Of a DNA stretch of 64,000 nucleotides, positions 17,862-27,963 are shown piece after piece. The DNA comes from Aeromonas sanarellii (GTDB lineage Bacteria > Pseudomonadota > Gammaproteobacteria > Enterobacterales > Aeromonadaceae). Where the stretch lies: positions 1-64,000 of the forward strand of contig NZ_CDBN01000036.1 of NCBI RefSeq assembly GCF_000820085.1, given 5' to 3'. The translations under genes and the position numbers were made by a program. Position 1 is the stretch's first letter. Every line of letters starts with the position of its first letter. The notes below the pieces were generated by a model. That model was not told the DNA's origin and ran no database searches. It was given only the letters and a program-made list of their open reading frames with translations.

Positions 17862-19070
17862 ATGCGCATCACCACCAACATGATCTACGACCGCAACCTG
17901 GCCACCATGAGCAAGGTGAGCGAGCGTCAGAACACCGCCTACAACCAGCTGATGACGGGGGAGAAGTTCACCCGTGCCGGCGAGGATCCCTCCGGCATGA
18001 GCCAGAAGATGGCGCTGACCAAGGAGATCGATCTCTTCAAGCAGTACGGCGTCAACGGCAGCCTGCTGGAGAACAGCCTGGGCCACGAGGATACGGTCCT
18101 CACCTCCATCAACAACGCCATGCTGAGCGCCCAGACCCTGATCCAGAAGGCGAACAACTCCGCCATGGGCGCCGAGGAGCGCAGCGCCATCGCAAGCGAA
18201 TTGGAGGGGCTGCAAAAGCAGATGTTCGACCTGATGAACAGCAAGAACTCCCAGGGGGAGTTCATCTTCGGCGGCAACCAGAGCAAGACCCAGCCCTTCG
18301 TCAAGGATGCCAGCGGCAACTACGTGTTCCAGGGGGACACGGGTCAGCGCAGCATCCAGGTCTCTCCCACGGTTAAGATCCCGGCGAACGACTCCGGTTT
18401 CGATCTGTTCGAGATGGTGGCGACCCGGCGCACCGCCAGCGCCACCAGCGCCAACATCCAGGTGGGGGTAGGGGACCAGGGCAACTTCGAGAGCTTCTAT
18501 CGCAACAACTACGATCCTTCGCTCGCCAGCAACCAGTTCACGGTCGACACCCTGGTGGGGCCGCCGGATACCTACGAGATCCGTGACAGTGGCGGCACCC
18601 TGCTGCAGAGCGGCGACTATGTGGCGGGCAACAAGATCGCCTTCAACGGGCTGGAGCTGACCCTGGATCTGCCCGCGGGGTCCGCCACCCAGACCTTCGC
18701 GCTGGATACGCCGAAGAACGACAGCATCCTCAACGGCATGTCCGACTTCATCTCGGCCCTGCGGGATCCCAGCCTACCGGCGAGCGACTTCCAGCTGGCG
18801 GTGGCCGATGCCACCACCCATATGAACAACGCCAGGACCCAGGTGGACAGGGGACAGGGGGAGGTGGGCAGCCGACTCAACAGCCTGGAGCAGGTGATGA
18901 GCTCGAACGATGGCCTCAGCACCCTGAACCAGCAGGCGAGGGCCAAGGTCTCGGAGGCCGACATGTACGAGGTGATCGCCACCCTCTCCAAGGAGGATGC
19001 GGCCATGAGCGCCTCCCAGCTCGCCTTCAGCAAGATAAGCAAGCTCACCCTGTTCGACTATATCCGCTGA
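17862..19070 (+). CDS. flgL: Hook-filament junction protein FlgL (HAP3)
   Basis: A 402-residue flagellin-like protein with N-terminal MRITTNMIYDRNLATMSK and C-terminal LSKEDAAMSASQLAFSKISKLTLFDYI. It connects FlgK to the filament. It is the last gene of the flg operon and is followed by a GC-rich hairpin. Confidence 0.95.
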   Translation: MRITTNMIYDRNLATMSKVSERQNTAYNQLMTGEKFTRAGEDPSGMSQKMALTKEIDLFKQYGVNGSLLENSLGHEDTVLTSINNAMLSAQTLIQKANNSAMGAEERSAIASELEGLQKQMFDLMNSKNSQGEFIFGGNQSKTQPFVKDASGNYVFQGDTGQRSIQVSPTVKIPANDSGFDLFEMVATRRTASATSANIQVGVGDQGNFESFYRNNYDPSLASNQFTVDTLVGPPDTYEIRDSGGTLLQSGDYVAGNKIAFNGLELTLDLPAGSATQTFALDTPKNDSILNGMSDFISALRDPSLPASDFQLAVADATTHMNNARTQVDRGQGEVGSRLNSLEQVMSSNDGLSTLNQQARAKVSEADMYEVIATLSKEDAAMSASQLAFSKISKLTLFDYIR

Positions 19071-19088
19071 TTTGTCCCTTGACCGCAC

Positions 19089-19117
19089 GCTCCCCCGTGG
19101 CCCCGGCCCGGGGGAGC
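19089..19117 (+). terminator. Hairpin after flgL
   Basis: GCTCCCCCG (19089-19097) pairs perfectly with CGGGGGAGC (19109-19117). A short T-containing stretch (CATTTC) follows. Probable end of the flg operon. Confidence 0.6.
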
Positions 19118-19176
19118 CGTCATTTCATGCTCCTTCCCGCAATTTGTAACAACCCGTTGCAGACGTCCTGATTGCC

Positions 19177-19205
19177 TTGACTCGACTCGCGCCTGGGCCG
19201 ATGAT
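19177..19205 (+). promoter_or_regulatory. Candidate sigma-70 promoter for the M-box-mgtE transcript
   Basis: TTGACT, a 17-base spacer and GATGAT resemble -35 and -10 elements. A start near 19212 would place the M-box in the 5' untranslated region, about 30 bases in. Confidence 0.45.
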
Positions 19206-19242
19206 GCCGCCCGCACGGCCCCGCCGTGCGCATCATTCGCAG

Positions 19243-19404
19243 CATCTCGTTAGGCGAGGCTCCTGCATAAACACAGGCCACTGATCTCACGACGTCCAGA
19301 GACGCCCAAGATCAGGACAGTTTTCATCGGATTAAGGTGTCAACCCAAGTGGCTTCCGGCGCGCCGGATACGTTATGCAGTGCTAAAGCTGGTACGTGGG
19401 GATG
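19243..19404 (+). ncRNA. M-box (ykoK leader) Mg2+ riboswitch
   Basis: The conserved M-box segments appear in order: GTTAGGCGAGGCTCC (19249-19263), GACGTCCAGAGACGCC (19291-19306), AAGGTG (about 19334) and CAGTGCTAAAGCT (19378-19390). The ends CATCTC (19243) and GGGATG (19399) can pair as the closing P1 helix. M-box aptamers bind Mg2+ and shut off Mg2+ transporter genes; the downstream gene is mgtE, which fits. Downstream candidates for the expression platform are a weak hairpin near 19408-19425 and the stem at 19494-19512. Confidence 0.93.
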
Positions 19405-19493
19405 AAGACACGCCGGACGGCGTCATTTCCTGCCTGTTACTCGTCAATCAAATTGCTGTTTTCTTGCAAACGGCAGCCGGCATGACCGGTTGC

Positions 19494-19512
19494 TCCCGGG
19501 CCCGACCCGGGA
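19494..19512 (+). promoter_or_regulatory. Stem-loop just before the mgtE ribosome-binding site
   Basis: TCCCGGG, loop CCCGA, CCCGGGA is a perfect 7-bp stem. It ends seven bases before the AGGA that precedes the mgtE ATG, so it could be part of the riboswitch expression platform. No terminator-type T-run follows. Confidence 0.45.
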
Positions 19513-19531
19513 TCACATGAGGACATCTGTG

Positions 19532-20875
19532 ATGAAGAAAACACACACCCTGCTCAACCGTCATCAACTGCTCGATCCTATCGCCCTGGGTAGCTGGCTG
19601 GCGCACAACCAGGACCCGGTCCAGCGGGCCGATCAGCTGCTGACCCTGCGCCCGGAAGAGCTCAACTGCATCTTCGATACCCTGCCTGTCCCCGAGGGGG
19701 CCGCCCTGCTCGGCTCCCTGCCCGCGGAGTGCGCCGGCCATCTGTTGCTCAGGCTCCATGGCAGCATCCTCGGGGGCCTGCAGGGGGCCATCGCGCGCCG
19801 CGACCTGCTGACCATGCTGCGCCGGCTCGATGAAGAGGATCGCAGCACCCTGCTCGCTCGTCTGCCCGAGCCCCCACGGGATGCCCTGCGGTCGCTGCTG
19901 GCCTGGCCGAGCGAGTCGGTCGGTGCCAACATGCGCCACGAGTACCTGGCCGTGGCGGCAGAGGCGACGGTGGAGAGCGCCAAACAGCTGATCCACGGCG
20001 CCTGGGACCAGACCCAGCTGTTCGGCCACCTCTATGTGGTCGACGGCGAGCGGCGCCTGCAGGGCAGCGTCTCCCTCAAGTCGCTGCTGATCGCCGATCC
20101 TCTGCGGCCCGTGAGCGAGCTGATGGAGCGGGAGGCGGTGCGCATCAACGCCCGGGCGGATCGGGAGCTGGCGGCCCGCCTGCTCATCGACCGCGACCTC
20201 TCGACCCTGCCGGTGGAAGATCAGGGTCGTCTGGTGGGGGTCTTCCACGTGGATGACGCCGCCGACATCCTGGAGCTCGAATCCACCGAAGATGCGGAGC
20301 TGCAGGGGGGCTCATCTCCCCTGGATACTCCCTATCTGCAGGCCACTCCCTGGCAGCTGTGGCGCAAGCGGGTGGGCTGGCTGCTGATCCTGTTCGTGGC
20401 GGAGGCCTACACAGGCACAGTGCTGCGGGCCTTCGAGGAGCAGCTGGAGGCGGCCATCGCGCTCGCCTTCTTCATCCCGCTCTTGATCGGCACCGGGGGC
20501 AACAGCGGCACCCAGATCACCACCACGATAGTGCGTGCCATGGCGGTGGGGGAGGTGAGCCTGAAGAACCTCGGCACCGTGCTGAAAAAAGAGATCTCCA
20601 CCGGCCTGCTCATCTCGGCGGCCATCGCCCTGGCCGCCTGGGTGCGGGCCTGGAGCTTAGGGGTGGGCCCGGAGATCGGCATGGTGGTGACCCTCACCAT
20701 CGTCGCCATCGTGCTCTGGAGCGCCACCGTCGCCTCGGTGATCCCCATGGTGCTGCGCCGTTTTCGCATCGATCCGGCGGTGGTCTCGGCGCCCTTCATC
20801 GCCACCCTGGTGGATGGCACCGGCCTCATCATCTACTTCGAGATAGCCAAGCTGATCCTACCGGACCTGCAGTGA
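19532..20875 (+). CDS. mgtE: Magnesium transporter MgtE
   Basis: A 447-residue MgtE-type Mg2+ channel. Order: helical N domain (about 1-125), paired CBS domains (about 130-255), and about five membrane helices from residue 280 containing FFIPLLIGTGGNSGTQ, the conserved pore signature. It imports Mg2+ across the inner membrane and is gated by cytosolic Mg2+. The ATG at 19532 has AGGA at 19520-19523; an in-frame ATG at 19517 overlaps that site. Control by the upstream M-box is strongly suggested. Confidence 0.95.
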   Translation: MKKTHTLLNRHQLLDPIALGSWLAHNQDPVQRADQLLTLRPEELNCIFDTLPVPEGAALLGSLPAECAGHLLLRLHGSILGGLQGAIARRDLLTMLRRLDEEDRSTLLARLPEPPRDALRSLLAWPSESVGANMRHEYLAVAAEATVESAKQLIHGAWDQTQLFGHLYVVDGERRLQGSVSLKSLLIADPLRPVSELMEREAVRINARADRELAARLLIDRDLSTLPVEDQGRLVGVFHVDDAADILELESTEDAELQGGSSPLDTPYLQATPWQLWRKRVGWLLILFVAEAYTGTVLRAFEEQLEAAIALAFFIPLLIGTGGNSGTQITTTIVRAMAVGEVSLKNLGTVLKKEISTGLLISAAIALAAWVRAWSLGVGPEIGMVVTLTIVAIVLWSATVASVIPMVLRRFRIDPAVVSAPFIATLVDGTGLIIYFEIAKLILPDLQ

Positions 20876-20890
20876 GACCGGCAGAAAATC

Positions 20891-20917
20891 AAAAGGCAGC
20901 CATCGGCTGCCTTTTTT
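20891..20917. terminator. Terminator between mgtE and ppx
   Basis: AAAGGCAGCC, loop ATC, GGCTGCCTTT followed by a T-run on the plus strand and, because the stem begins with A residues, a usable U-run on the minus strand. A bidirectional rho-independent terminator for the convergent mgtE and ppx. Confidence 0.9.
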
Positions 20918-20933
20918 CGTCTGAGTCTGGCCC

Positions 20934-22424
20934 TTACCCGAGCTGGAACAGCAGGGGCCAGCCCTGCTCCTGGCAGTAGCGGTGCTCCTTCTCCAGGTTC
21001 TGCATCAGGAGCCGGTTCTCGTCGCACCAGTCGAGCGGCAGGGTGACCACCAGCTGATCGCCGGCGGCCTGCACGTTCCACTCGGGCAGCAGGTTGTCCT
21101 GGCGCCTGTGGTGGGCCGCCACCGCGAGGCGCAGGATGCGGATGCAGCGCAGCACCGTCTGCTCGTCGTGGTTCGGCAGGGCGGGCAGTTCGGAGAGCTT
21201 GAGCCCCTTGCGCTGGAAGCGCACCAGGGCCGCCAGCAGGGCTTGATCGTCCTGGTTGAAACCGGGCAGGTCGGTGTTTTGCAGGATATAGGCGGAGTGG
21301 CGGTGAATGCCGCTGTAGTTGATGGCGAGGCCAATTTCGTGCAGCCGGGCCGCCCAGCCGAGGATGGCGCGATAGGGCTCCTCCGGCATCTCCCAGGGGC
21401 CGCTCAGGGCATCGAACAGGGAGAGGACGCTCTGCTCCACCCGGGTGGCCTGGCGCTTGTCGATGCGATAGTGGGTGGAGAGGGCCAGGGCGGTGCGCTC
21501 GCGGATGTCGTGGTGCTGCAGCCGCTCCTCGAACTCGTAGAGCAGTCCCTCGCGCAGGGCGCCGTCGGAGTACTCCATCCGCTCGATGGGCAAGGAGGTG
21601 AAGAGCCCGAGCAGGATGGCCACCGCGGCGGCAAACACCCCCTGGCGCTCCTCGGTGAGGCCCGCCAGCTTGAGCTGGTCGACCCGCTTGTGCTTGAGCA
21701 TCTCGGTCTTGAGGCGCTCCAGGCCCGCCAGGGTGATGGCGCCATCGGTCCACTCCTCCCCTTGCAAGACGTCGCGCACGGTGCGAATGGAGCCTGAGCT
21801 GCCGAGGCAGCTCTGCCAGCCGAGCTTGCGGTACTGGTTGATGATGGGGGCGAGCTGGTGCTGGGCCTCCAGCACGGCGTTGTTGAAGGCCTTCTCGCCG
21901 AGCTTGCCGTTGGCAAAGAAGCTCTGGGTGAAGCTGACGCAGCCCATCTTGCGGCTGGTGAGGGCCTTAGGCTCGAACCCCTCGCCGATGATGAGTTCGG
22001 TGCTGCCGCCGCCGATGTCCACCACCAGCACCTGGCCCTCGATGTGCTGGGTATGGGCGACCCCCTGATAGATGAGGCGCGCCTCCTCCTGGCCGCTGAT
22101 GATCTCGATGGGGTGGTTGAGCACCTTGGCCGCCTCGCTCACAAAGGCGCGGGCGTTGCTGGCCCGGCGCAGGGTATAGGTGCCGGCGATGCGGATCTGA
22201 TCCGGCTTGATGTTGGTGAGGCGCTCGGCGAACAGGGCGAGGCAGTCGAGGCCCCGGGCCATGGCCTCGTCCGACATCCGGCGCTGCTCGTCCATCCCCT
22301 CCGCGAGGCGCACCCGCTCCTTGATGCGATCGACGATCTGCATCCGCCCCTCGTTGAGACGGGCGATGACCATGTGGAAGCTGTTCGACCCCAGATCGAC
22401 AGCGGCGTACAGACTATTGTCCAT
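20934..22424 (-). CDS. ppx: Exopolyphosphatase Ppx
   Basis: A 496-residue Ppx/GppA-family phosphatase with the ASKHA fold: [13 protein letters not shown] (phosphate loop 1) and [12 protein letters not shown] (phosphate loop 2, about residue 140), then an HD-like C-terminal half ([19 protein letters not shown]). It releases phosphate from the ends of polyphosphate. Assigned Ppx rather than GppA because its start overlaps the end of ppk by 11 bases, the classic ppk-ppx operon. It would follow ppk control by phosphate. Confidence 0.93.
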   Translation of the reverse strand: MDNSLYAAVDLGSNSFHMVIARLNEGRMQIVDRIKERVRLAEGMDEQRRMSDEAMARGLDCLALFAERLTNIKPDQIRIAGTYTLRRASNARAFVSEAAKVLNHPIEIISGQEEARLIYQGVAHTQHIEGQVLVVDIGGGSTELIIGEGFEPKALTSRKMGCVSFTQSFFANGKLGEKAFNNAVLEAQHQLAPIINQYRKLGWQSCLGSSGSIRTVRDVLQGEEWTDGAITLAGLERLKTEMLKHKRVDQLKLAGLTEERQGVFAAAVAILLGLFTSLPIERMEYSDGALREGLLYEFEERLQHHDIRERTALALSTHYRIDKRQATRVEQSVLSLFDALSGPWEMPEEPYRAILGWAARLHEIGLAINYSGIHRHSAYILQNTDLPGFNQDDQALLAALVRFQRKGLKLSELPALPNHDEQTVLRCIRILRLAVAAHHRRQDNLLPEWNVQAAGDQLVVTLPLDWCDENRLLMQNLEKEHRYCQEQGWPLLFQLG

Positions 22425-24483
22425 GGTTTGACTCTATGCGTTTGAGGTAGTCGTAGATCGCGACCTGGGAACGGACCTTGCGGCGGTTGCCCCGCTTCAC
22501 GTACTCGTTCTTCTGATCGGCATCGATGACCCGCGCCTTGCAGGTGTCGCCGAGCTGCAGCTCGAGGATGTCGAGGATGCGCTGCTTGAGCCGCTCGTCA
22601 TAGATGGGGGTACCCACCTCAATGCGACCGTCGATGTTGCGGCTCATCCAGTCCGCGCTGGAGATATAGAGCTGGGGGTTGCCCTTGTTGTGGAACACCA
22701 TGACACGAGGGTGCTCGAGGAAGCGGTCGATGATGCTGATCACCCTGATGTTGTCGCTCAGGCCCGGTACCCCGGGGCGCAGGGCGCACATGCCGCGGAT
22801 GATCATCTGGATGGGCACCCCGGCCTGGCCGGCGGCATAGAGCCGGTTGATGAGGTCTCTGTCCACCAGGTTGTTGATCTTGAGGGTGATGCCGCTGGGT
22901 TGCCCCGCCTTGGCGTTGGCCAGCTCGTTGTCGATGAGGCGATAGAGCTGGCGGCGGCTGTTGATGGGGGAGACCAGCAGGTGGTTGAACTTGTAGCGCC
23001 GGTAGGGGTATTCGATGTACTCGAACACGCTCTCCACCTCGGCGGTGATGTCCGGGTGGCGGGTCAGCAGGGAGAAGTCGGTGTAGATCTTGGCGGTCTT
23101 CTCGTTGAAGTTGCCGGTCCCGATGTGGGCGTAGCGCACCGCCTCGCCGTTCTCGTGGCGGGTGATGAGGCAGAGCTTGGAGTGGATCTTGAGGCTGGGC
23201 ACCCCGAACACCACCTTGACCCCCGCATCGGTCAGGATGTTAGCCCAGTCGATGTTGGCCGCCTCGTCGAAGCGGGCGCGCAGCTCCACCACCACGGTCA
23301 CCTTCTTGCCGTTGTTGGCGGCGTCGATGAGGGAGTGGATGATCCGCGATTTCTTGGCGACCCGGTAAATATTGATGCGAATGGCACTGACCGCCGGGTC
23401 GAACGCCGCCTGGCGCACCAGCTCCGTGAAGTGGTGGAACTTGTGATACGGGTAGTAGAGCAGTATGTCCTGCCGGGTGATGGCGTCGAAGGCGTTGACG
23501 AAGCCGTCGAAGTCGCGGCAGTCCAGGGCCGGCAGCTTGGGGTTCTCCAGGTATTCCCGGCCCACGTTGGGGAAGCCGATGAAGTCCTTGAAGTTGTGAT
23601 AGCGCCCGCCCGGCATGATGGCGTCGTAGGAGCTGATCTGCAGCTTGAGCTTGAGGAAGCTTATCATGGCCGCGGGCATCTCCCGCTCGTAGACGAAGCG
23701 CACCGGCATGGCGGTGAGGCGCTGCTTCAGGCCGTCACTCATCTTGTCCACCAGGCTGAGGTCCAGCTGGTCGGAGAGATCGTATTCGGCGTCCCGGGTC
23801 AGCTTGACCGCGTAGGCCGCTATCTCGTCGTAGTCGAAGAAGCCCTTGAAGATCTCGTCCAGACAGAAGCGGATGACGTTGTCGAGGATGATGATCTGCT
23901 TCTTGCGGCGCGTCCCCTCCGGCGGCAGCTGGAAGAAGCGGGGCAGATCGTCGGTCGGTACCTCCACCAGGGCGTACTGGATCACCTGGCCGTTCTTCTT
24001 CATCTCGATGGCGAGGTAGGTGTGCTCGTCTTTCAGGAACTTGACCGGGTTGACCTCCTTGTTGAGCAGGATGGGGATGATGTGGCGCAGCACCTTCTCC
24101 CGGAAGAAGACCCGCAGCCACTGCTGGATGGCATCGGAGAGCTGGTTCTCGTTGACCAGAAAGATGTTGTGGCGGGCCAGTGCGAGCAGCAGCTCCTTGT
24201 AGGTGTTGTCGAACGCCTCGCCGAGCGCCATCACCTTCTGCTGGATGGCCCGCAGCAGCACCTTGGCCTCGTCATCGCCGCCGTGCACCTCGTTGATGAG
24301 GATGCGGCGCTTGACGTCCGATACCCGTACCTTGAAAAACTCGTCCTGGTTGGAGGAGAAGATCCCGAGGAAACGGACCCGCTCGATGAGGGGCACCGTC
24401 TTGTCCATGGCTTCTTGCAACACCCGTTCATTGAATGAGAGCCAACTCAGCTCTTTATCTTCATACTGCCTGTCGGTGCTCAT
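22414..24483 (-). CDS. ppk: Polyphosphate kinase Ppk1
   Basis: A 689-residue Ppk1. It starts with [15 protein letters not shown], and the phospho-acceptor histidine lies in [19 protein letters not shown]; phospholipase-D-like active-site pieces include [16 protein letters not shown] and [13 protein letters not shown]. It polymerises phosphate from ATP into polyphosphate. A Pho box lies 53 bases upstream and ppx overlaps its end, forming a phosphate-responsive polyphosphate operon. Confidence 0.96.
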   Translation of the reverse strand: MSTDRQYEDKELSWLSFNERVLQEAMDKTVPLIERVRFLGIFSSNQDEFFKVRVSDVKRRILINEVHGGDDEAKVLLRAIQQKVMALGEAFDNTYKELLLALARHNIFLVNENQLSDAIQQWLRVFFREKVLRHIIPILLNKEVNPVKFLKDEHTYLAIEMKKNGQVIQYALVEVPTDDLPRFFQLPPEGTRRKKQIIILDNVIRFCLDEIFKGFFDYDEIAAYAVKLTRDAEYDLSDQLDLSLVDKMSDGLKQRLTAMPVRFVYEREMPAAMISFLKLKLQISSYDAIMPGGRYHNFKDFIGFPNVGREYLENPKLPALDCRDFDGFVNAFDAITRQDILLYYPYHKFHHFTELVRQAAFDPAVSAIRINIYRVAKKSRIIHSLIDAANNGKKVTVVVELRARFDEAANIDWANILTDAGVKVVFGVPSLKIHSKLCLITRHENGEAVRYAHIGTGNFNEKTAKIYTDFSLLTRHPDITAEVESVFEYIEYPYRRYKFNHLLVSPINSRRQLYRLIDNELANAKAGQPSGITLKINNLVDRDLINRLYAAGQAGVPIQMIIRGMCALRPGVPGLSDNIRVISIIDRFLEHPRVMVFHNKGNPQLYISSADWMSRNIDGRIEVGTPIYDERLKQRILDILELQLGDTCKARVIDADQKNEYVKRGNRRKVRSQVAIYDYLKRIESNHGQ

Positions 24484-24535
24484 CTGGTGCCTCTGTACTC
24501 TGGTTGCGTCTGCGCGGAAGTTATGGCGTCAAACC

Positions 24536-24553
24536 ATGACAAATTTATGACAA
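24536..24553 (-). promoter_or_regulatory. Pho box upstream of ppk-ppx
   Basis: On the minus strand two 7-base repeats, TTGTCAT and TTGTCAT, are separated by AAAT, matching the PhoB site (CTGTCATAWAWCTGTCAY) at 16 of 18 positions. A -10-like CATAAC follows 10 bases later, the usual spacing when PhoB replaces a -35 element. Confidence 0.8.
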
Positions 24554-24559
24554 CCAGCA

Positions 24560-25072
24560 CTATTCGGTCAGGTCCTGGTCAATGTCGACCACCAGGTCGT
24601 CGGAGAGGGACTCCAGGGCGCTGACGAGATCGTCCAGCTCGAGCTGGGGCGGCAGGGCCACCAGGGCATGGGCATAGAACAGCGGCGCGCCGCTGTGGGG
24701 CGCCGGCTCGCAGCCTGTGGTGAGGTCGGCCACGTTGATGTTGAGCCGGCGTAGTATGCTGGCCACCTCGTGGACTATGCCCGGCCTGTCGTTGCCGGTG
24801 ACGCTCAGCATCACCTGACGGGCCGGCTCCGGGCTGAGCTGCCCCTCGGCGAAGCTCACGGTGAGGCCCGGCAGCATCACCAGCGCCTCGCACAGGGGGC
24901 GATAGTGCTCGTCGGGGACGGCGACGTGCAGTATGCCGGCAAATTGCCCCGCCAGTTCACTCATGGAGCTTGCCAGCCAGTTGCCCTGCTGTCGGGTGAT
25001 GGTATCGGCCAGGCTCTCGACGATGCCGGGCTTGTCTGCGCCGATCACGGTGACGACCAATTGCTTTTGCAT
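24560..25072 (-). CDS. GcvR-like double ACT-domain protein
   Basis: A 170-residue protein with two ACT domains: VVTVIGADKPGIVESLADTI (about residues 5-25) and MLSVTGNDRPGIVHEVASIL (about 90-110). This is the layout of the glycine cleavage repressor GcvR and its paralogues, which bind amino acids and modulate a regulator. The ATG at 25072 follows GGAGAGCAGG; an in-frame upstream ATG (25195) would add 41 residues unlike the family. No gcv genes adjoin, so the exact target is uncertain. Confidence 0.8.
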   Translation of the reverse strand: MQKQLVVTVIGADKPGIVESLADTITRQQGNWLASSMSELAGQFAGILHVAVPDEHYRPLCEALVMLPGLTVSFAEGQLSPEPARQVMLSVTGNDRPGIVHEVASILRRLNINVADLTTGCEPAPHSGAPLFYAHALVALPPQLELDDLVSALESLSDDLVVDIDQDLTE

Positions 25073-25326
25073 CCTGCTCTCCTTGAATGGGACTGCGTGG
25101 GGGACGTCCGGCAGCGACGGCGAGTGCGCCAGCGCGTCCATGGGCTCTGACATTGTGCCTGCTGTGACAGGCCATATGAAGCCCGCCTTGCGCAAATTTA
25201 GTGAAAAAACGCGAATGCCGGCGCGGGTTTGATTTCAGCTCTGCCTGCGCCGCTTTCCCCGTGGTAGAGTGTGGCCCCTCCGTGTTGATGTGAACTGGAA
25301 ATGTCTTGTGAACGGGATGTGCGTGT

Positions 25327-26196
25327 ATGAATAGCCTTGTCGTATCGGGATTGGTGTTGTTGGTGTTGCTTCTGCTGGCGATCTTCTGGAGCAGGGGCAA
25401 GAAGGGCAAGGCGCTGCCCTATGATCTGCAGGAGACCCTGTTCACCCCCGCCGAGCGTTCCTTCCTCGGCGTGCTGGATCTGGCGGTCGGCGACCAGGCC
25501 CGGGTCTTTGCCAAGGTGCGGGTGGCCGATGTGCTGACGCCGGAGACGGGGATGGGCAAGAGCAAGTGGCAGCAGGCGTTCAACAAGATCAGCGCCAAGC
25601 ACGTGGACTATCTGCTCTGCCACCCCTCCGATCTCTCCTTCATCTGCGCCATCGAGCTCGATGACAGCTCCCATCGCCACCAGAAGCGCAAGGTGCGCGA
25701 CAGTTTCCTCAAGGCGGCCTTTGACAGCGCCGGTCTGCCGCTGCTGCAGATCCCGGCAAGCAGCCATTATCAGGTCGAGGAACTGCGCGAACAGATCCTG
25801 CCGCTGCTAAGCGGCCCCCGCCTTGCCCCGGATGAGGATCTGCTGCCTGGGGATCGCCGCGAGCCGACCTTCAGCCCCTTGCAACTGGATCGGGTCGAGG
25901 TGGAAGAGCCCCGCCATGGCGGTCGTACCCCGGGCGTCGCCCCCATCAAGGCCATACTGTCGCCACGCACCGCGCCGCTGCCGGCTGCCGATGCCGAGCT
26001 GGTGGATAATCTGTTTGCCGAGGGGGAGGATGATGAGGAGATGTATCCCCATCGGGTGCCCCACTGCCCGCGCTGTGATGCGCCCCTGGTGGAGCGGGAG
26101 GCCAAGAAGGGCCCCCACGCCGGCCGCCTGTTCCTGGCCTGCAGCCGTTTCCCCGAGTGCCGCTACGCCGCGCCCCAGGAGAGCGTCAAGCACTGA
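25327..26196 (+). CDS. Membrane-anchored DUF2726 protein with C-terminal zinc ribbon
   Basis: A 289-residue protein: an N-terminal membrane helix (VVSGLVLLVLLLLAIFW), a DUF2726 nuclease-like domain (about 35-165; VDYLLCHPSDLSFICAIELDDSSH), an acidic/Arg-rich linker, and a topoisomerase-type zinc ribbon near the end (CPRCDAPLVERE ... FLACSRFPECRY). The combination suggests nucleic-acid binding at the membrane, but no function is established. It is a single gene. Confidence 0.8.
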   Translation: MNSLVVSGLVLLVLLLLAIFWSRGKKGKALPYDLQETLFTPAERSFLGVLDLAVGDQARVFAKVRVADVLTPETGMGKSKWQQAFNKISAKHVDYLLCHPSDLSFICAIELDDSSHRHQKRKVRDSFLKAAFDSAGLPLLQIPASSHYQVEELREQILPLLSGPRLAPDEDLLPGDRREPTFSPLQLDRVEVEEPRHGGRTPGVAPIKAILSPRTAPLPAADAELVDNLFAEGEDDEEMYPHRVPHCPRCDAPLVEREAKKGPHAGRLFLACSRFPECRYAAPQESVKH

Positions 26197-26429
26197 TCCC
26201 GCCTTCGGCGCCGGCTGTCGTCGGCGCCTTGTTGCCCCCTGCGCCGATTTTCCTCCGATACTCTGTCTGGCTGGAAGCGTGATCCCCGTCCCGACGGGAC
26301 ACTCTGTAACGCGACAAGTTTTGACAATCCGCCAGAATTTTGGCACTTTGTGGCCTTTATGACATTGTGCATAGCTAACTATCATAAGTAGTTTAAAAAA
26401 CAATAACTTGGCGTCAGGTGTGTAAGAAT

Positions 26430-27857
26430 ATGGATATGATGGCTATGGGTGTGCTGATCGTGGATGCCGATGAAGCGCGGCGTCAGCAGTTGGAAACCGT
26501 GCTCTCCTTCATGGGGATCCCCTGGCAGGAGGTGGTGGAGGCCGATCTCGAGGTGGCCATCGAATCGTCAGGTCCGCTGCAGGGGATACTGGCGGGCAGT
26601 CTGCTCGAACGCCCCCTGGCCGAGCTGCTGGCCGCCTACCCTCGCATCCCCTTCATCTCCCTGACGTCGGCGGATCACCCCAACAGCAACTTCATCGGCG
26701 GCAGCGACGAGCCCTTCACCTACGAGTCCCTGACCCGCCATCTGCACTTCTGCCAGGCCTTCATCTCCCTGCACCCCAGACAGCAGATCCACGACAAGGG
26801 TCAGACCCTGCTGCGCCTGCTGGTGGGCAAGGGGAAGGGGATCCAGGAGGTGCGCCGCCTCATCGGCCAGGTGGCGCAGACCGATGCCAACGTGCTGATC
26901 CTGGGTGAATCCGGGACCGGCAAGGAGGTGGTGGCCCGCGCCATTCACGAGCTCTCCGCCCGAAGCTCGGGCCCCTTCGTGCCCATCAACTGCGGCGCCA
27001 TTCCGGCAGAGCTCCTGGAGAGCGAGCTGTTCGGCCACGAGAAGGGGGCCTTCACCGGTGCCATCGCCGCCCGTCGCGGCCGCTTCGAGCTGGCCCAGGG
27101 GGGGACCCTCTTCCTCGACGAGATCGGCGACATGCCGCTGCCCATGCAGGTCAAGCTGCTGCGGGTGTTGCAGGAGCGCCAGTTCGACCGGGTCGGCGGG
27201 GGCAAGGCGGTGCAGGCGGACGTGCGCGTCATCGCCGCGACCCACCGGGATCTGGAGGCGATGATCCGCACCCAGGCGTTTCGCGAGGATCTCTACTACC
27301 GGCTCAACGTCTTCCCCATCGAGACGCCGCCCCTGCGCGAGCGCTGCGACGATATTCCCCTGCTGTTGCAGGAGCTGCTCAATCGCCATGCCGAGCAGCA
27401 CAGGGGCATCATCCGCCTGACCCAGCGCGCCATGGAATCCCTGATGCAGTACCCCTGGCCCGGCAACGTGCGCGAGCTGTCCAATCTCATCGAGCGCCTG
27501 CTGATCCTCTACCCGAACCAGATCGTCGATGTGGCGGACCTGCCCGGCCGCTACCGGCTGTTGCCGAGCGAACCCAGGGATGAGCGTCTCACCGAGATGG
27601 ACGAGCGGGATGCCCTGGCCGCCGTGTTCCAGTCCCCGCCCGTGCTGGATCCGGGCATCGCCATGCCCCTGCCCATGCAGCTGCCCCAGGAGGGGGTCAA
27701 CCTCAAGGAGATGCTGGCCGACCTCGAAGTGGAGCTGATCCGCCAGGCCCTGGAGTCCCAGGATGGGGTGGTGGCCCGCGCCGCCGACCTGCTCAGCATG
27801 CGCCGCACCACGCTAGTGGAGAAGATGAAGAAGTACGGCATGAGCAAGGACAACTGA
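26430..27857 (+). CDS. flrA: Polar flagellar master regulator FlrA (FleQ family)
   Basis: A 475-residue sigma-54 enhancer-binding protein. The N-terminal FleQ-type receiver-like domain (about 5-125) lacks the usual phospho-acceptor Asp ([11 protein letters not shown] occupies that place). The AAA+ domain (about 140-375) has Walker [15 protein letters not shown] and Walker [12 protein letters not shown]. The C-terminal Fis-type helix-turn-helix ends [14 protein letters not shown]. It starts the class II flagellar genes with RpoN and, in relatives, responds to c-di-GMP. Several starts are possible (GTG 26418, ATG 26430, 26436, 26439); 26430 is preferred. Confidence 0.92.
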   Translation: MDMMAMGVLIVDADEARRQQLETVLSFMGIPWQEVVEADLEVAIESSGPLQGILAGSLLERPLAELLAAYPRIPFISLTSADHPNSNFIGGSDEPFTYESLTRHLHFCQAFISLHPRQQIHDKGQTLLRLLVGKGKGIQEVRRLIGQVAQTDANVLILGESGTGKEVVARAIHELSARSSGPFVPINCGAIPAELLESELFGHEKGAFTGAIAARRGRFELAQGGTLFLDEIGDMPLPMQVKLLRVLQERQFDRVGGGKAVQADVRVIAATHRDLEAMIRTQAFREDLYYRLNVFPIETPPLRERCDDIPLLLQELLNRHAEQHRGIIRLTQRAMESLMQYPWPGNVRELSNLIERLLILYPNQIVDVADLPGRYRLLPSEPRDERLTEMDERDALAAVFQSPPVLDPGIAMPLPMQLPQEGVNLKEMLADLEVELIRQALESQDGVVARAADLLSMRRTTLVEKMKKYGMSKDN

Positions 27858-27912
27858 GGTCAATGCTTTGACGCTTGGCTGTCAACACATTGATATTGAA
27901 GCAATATATCAC

Positions 27913-27928
27913 TGGCATGGAAATTGAA
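27913..27928 (+). promoter_or_regulatory. Candidate sigma-54 promoter of flrBC
   Basis: TGGCAT-GGAAA-TTGAA resembles a sigma-54 site with correct spacing, but the -12 GC is GA. It lies 36 bases upstream of the flrB ATG. In Vibrio flrBC is driven by FlrA and sigma-54, which supports the assignment. Confidence 0.5.
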
Positions 27929-27963
27929 TAAGCTGACCCAATCGCCAGTTTGAGGTCAGCTTT

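Noticed and set aside
14697..18215. A 1172-codon open frame on the minus strand opposite flgJ, flgK and part of flgL
   Set aside because: It lies antisense to well-recognised flagellar genes. Long antisense frames are expected in high-GC DNA because of strong codon third-position bias. The product is low-complexity and matches no family.
19490..19531. An upstream in-frame start for mgtE
   Set aside because: It would start inside the stem-loop before the ribosome-binding site, and the added residues are not part of the MgtE family.
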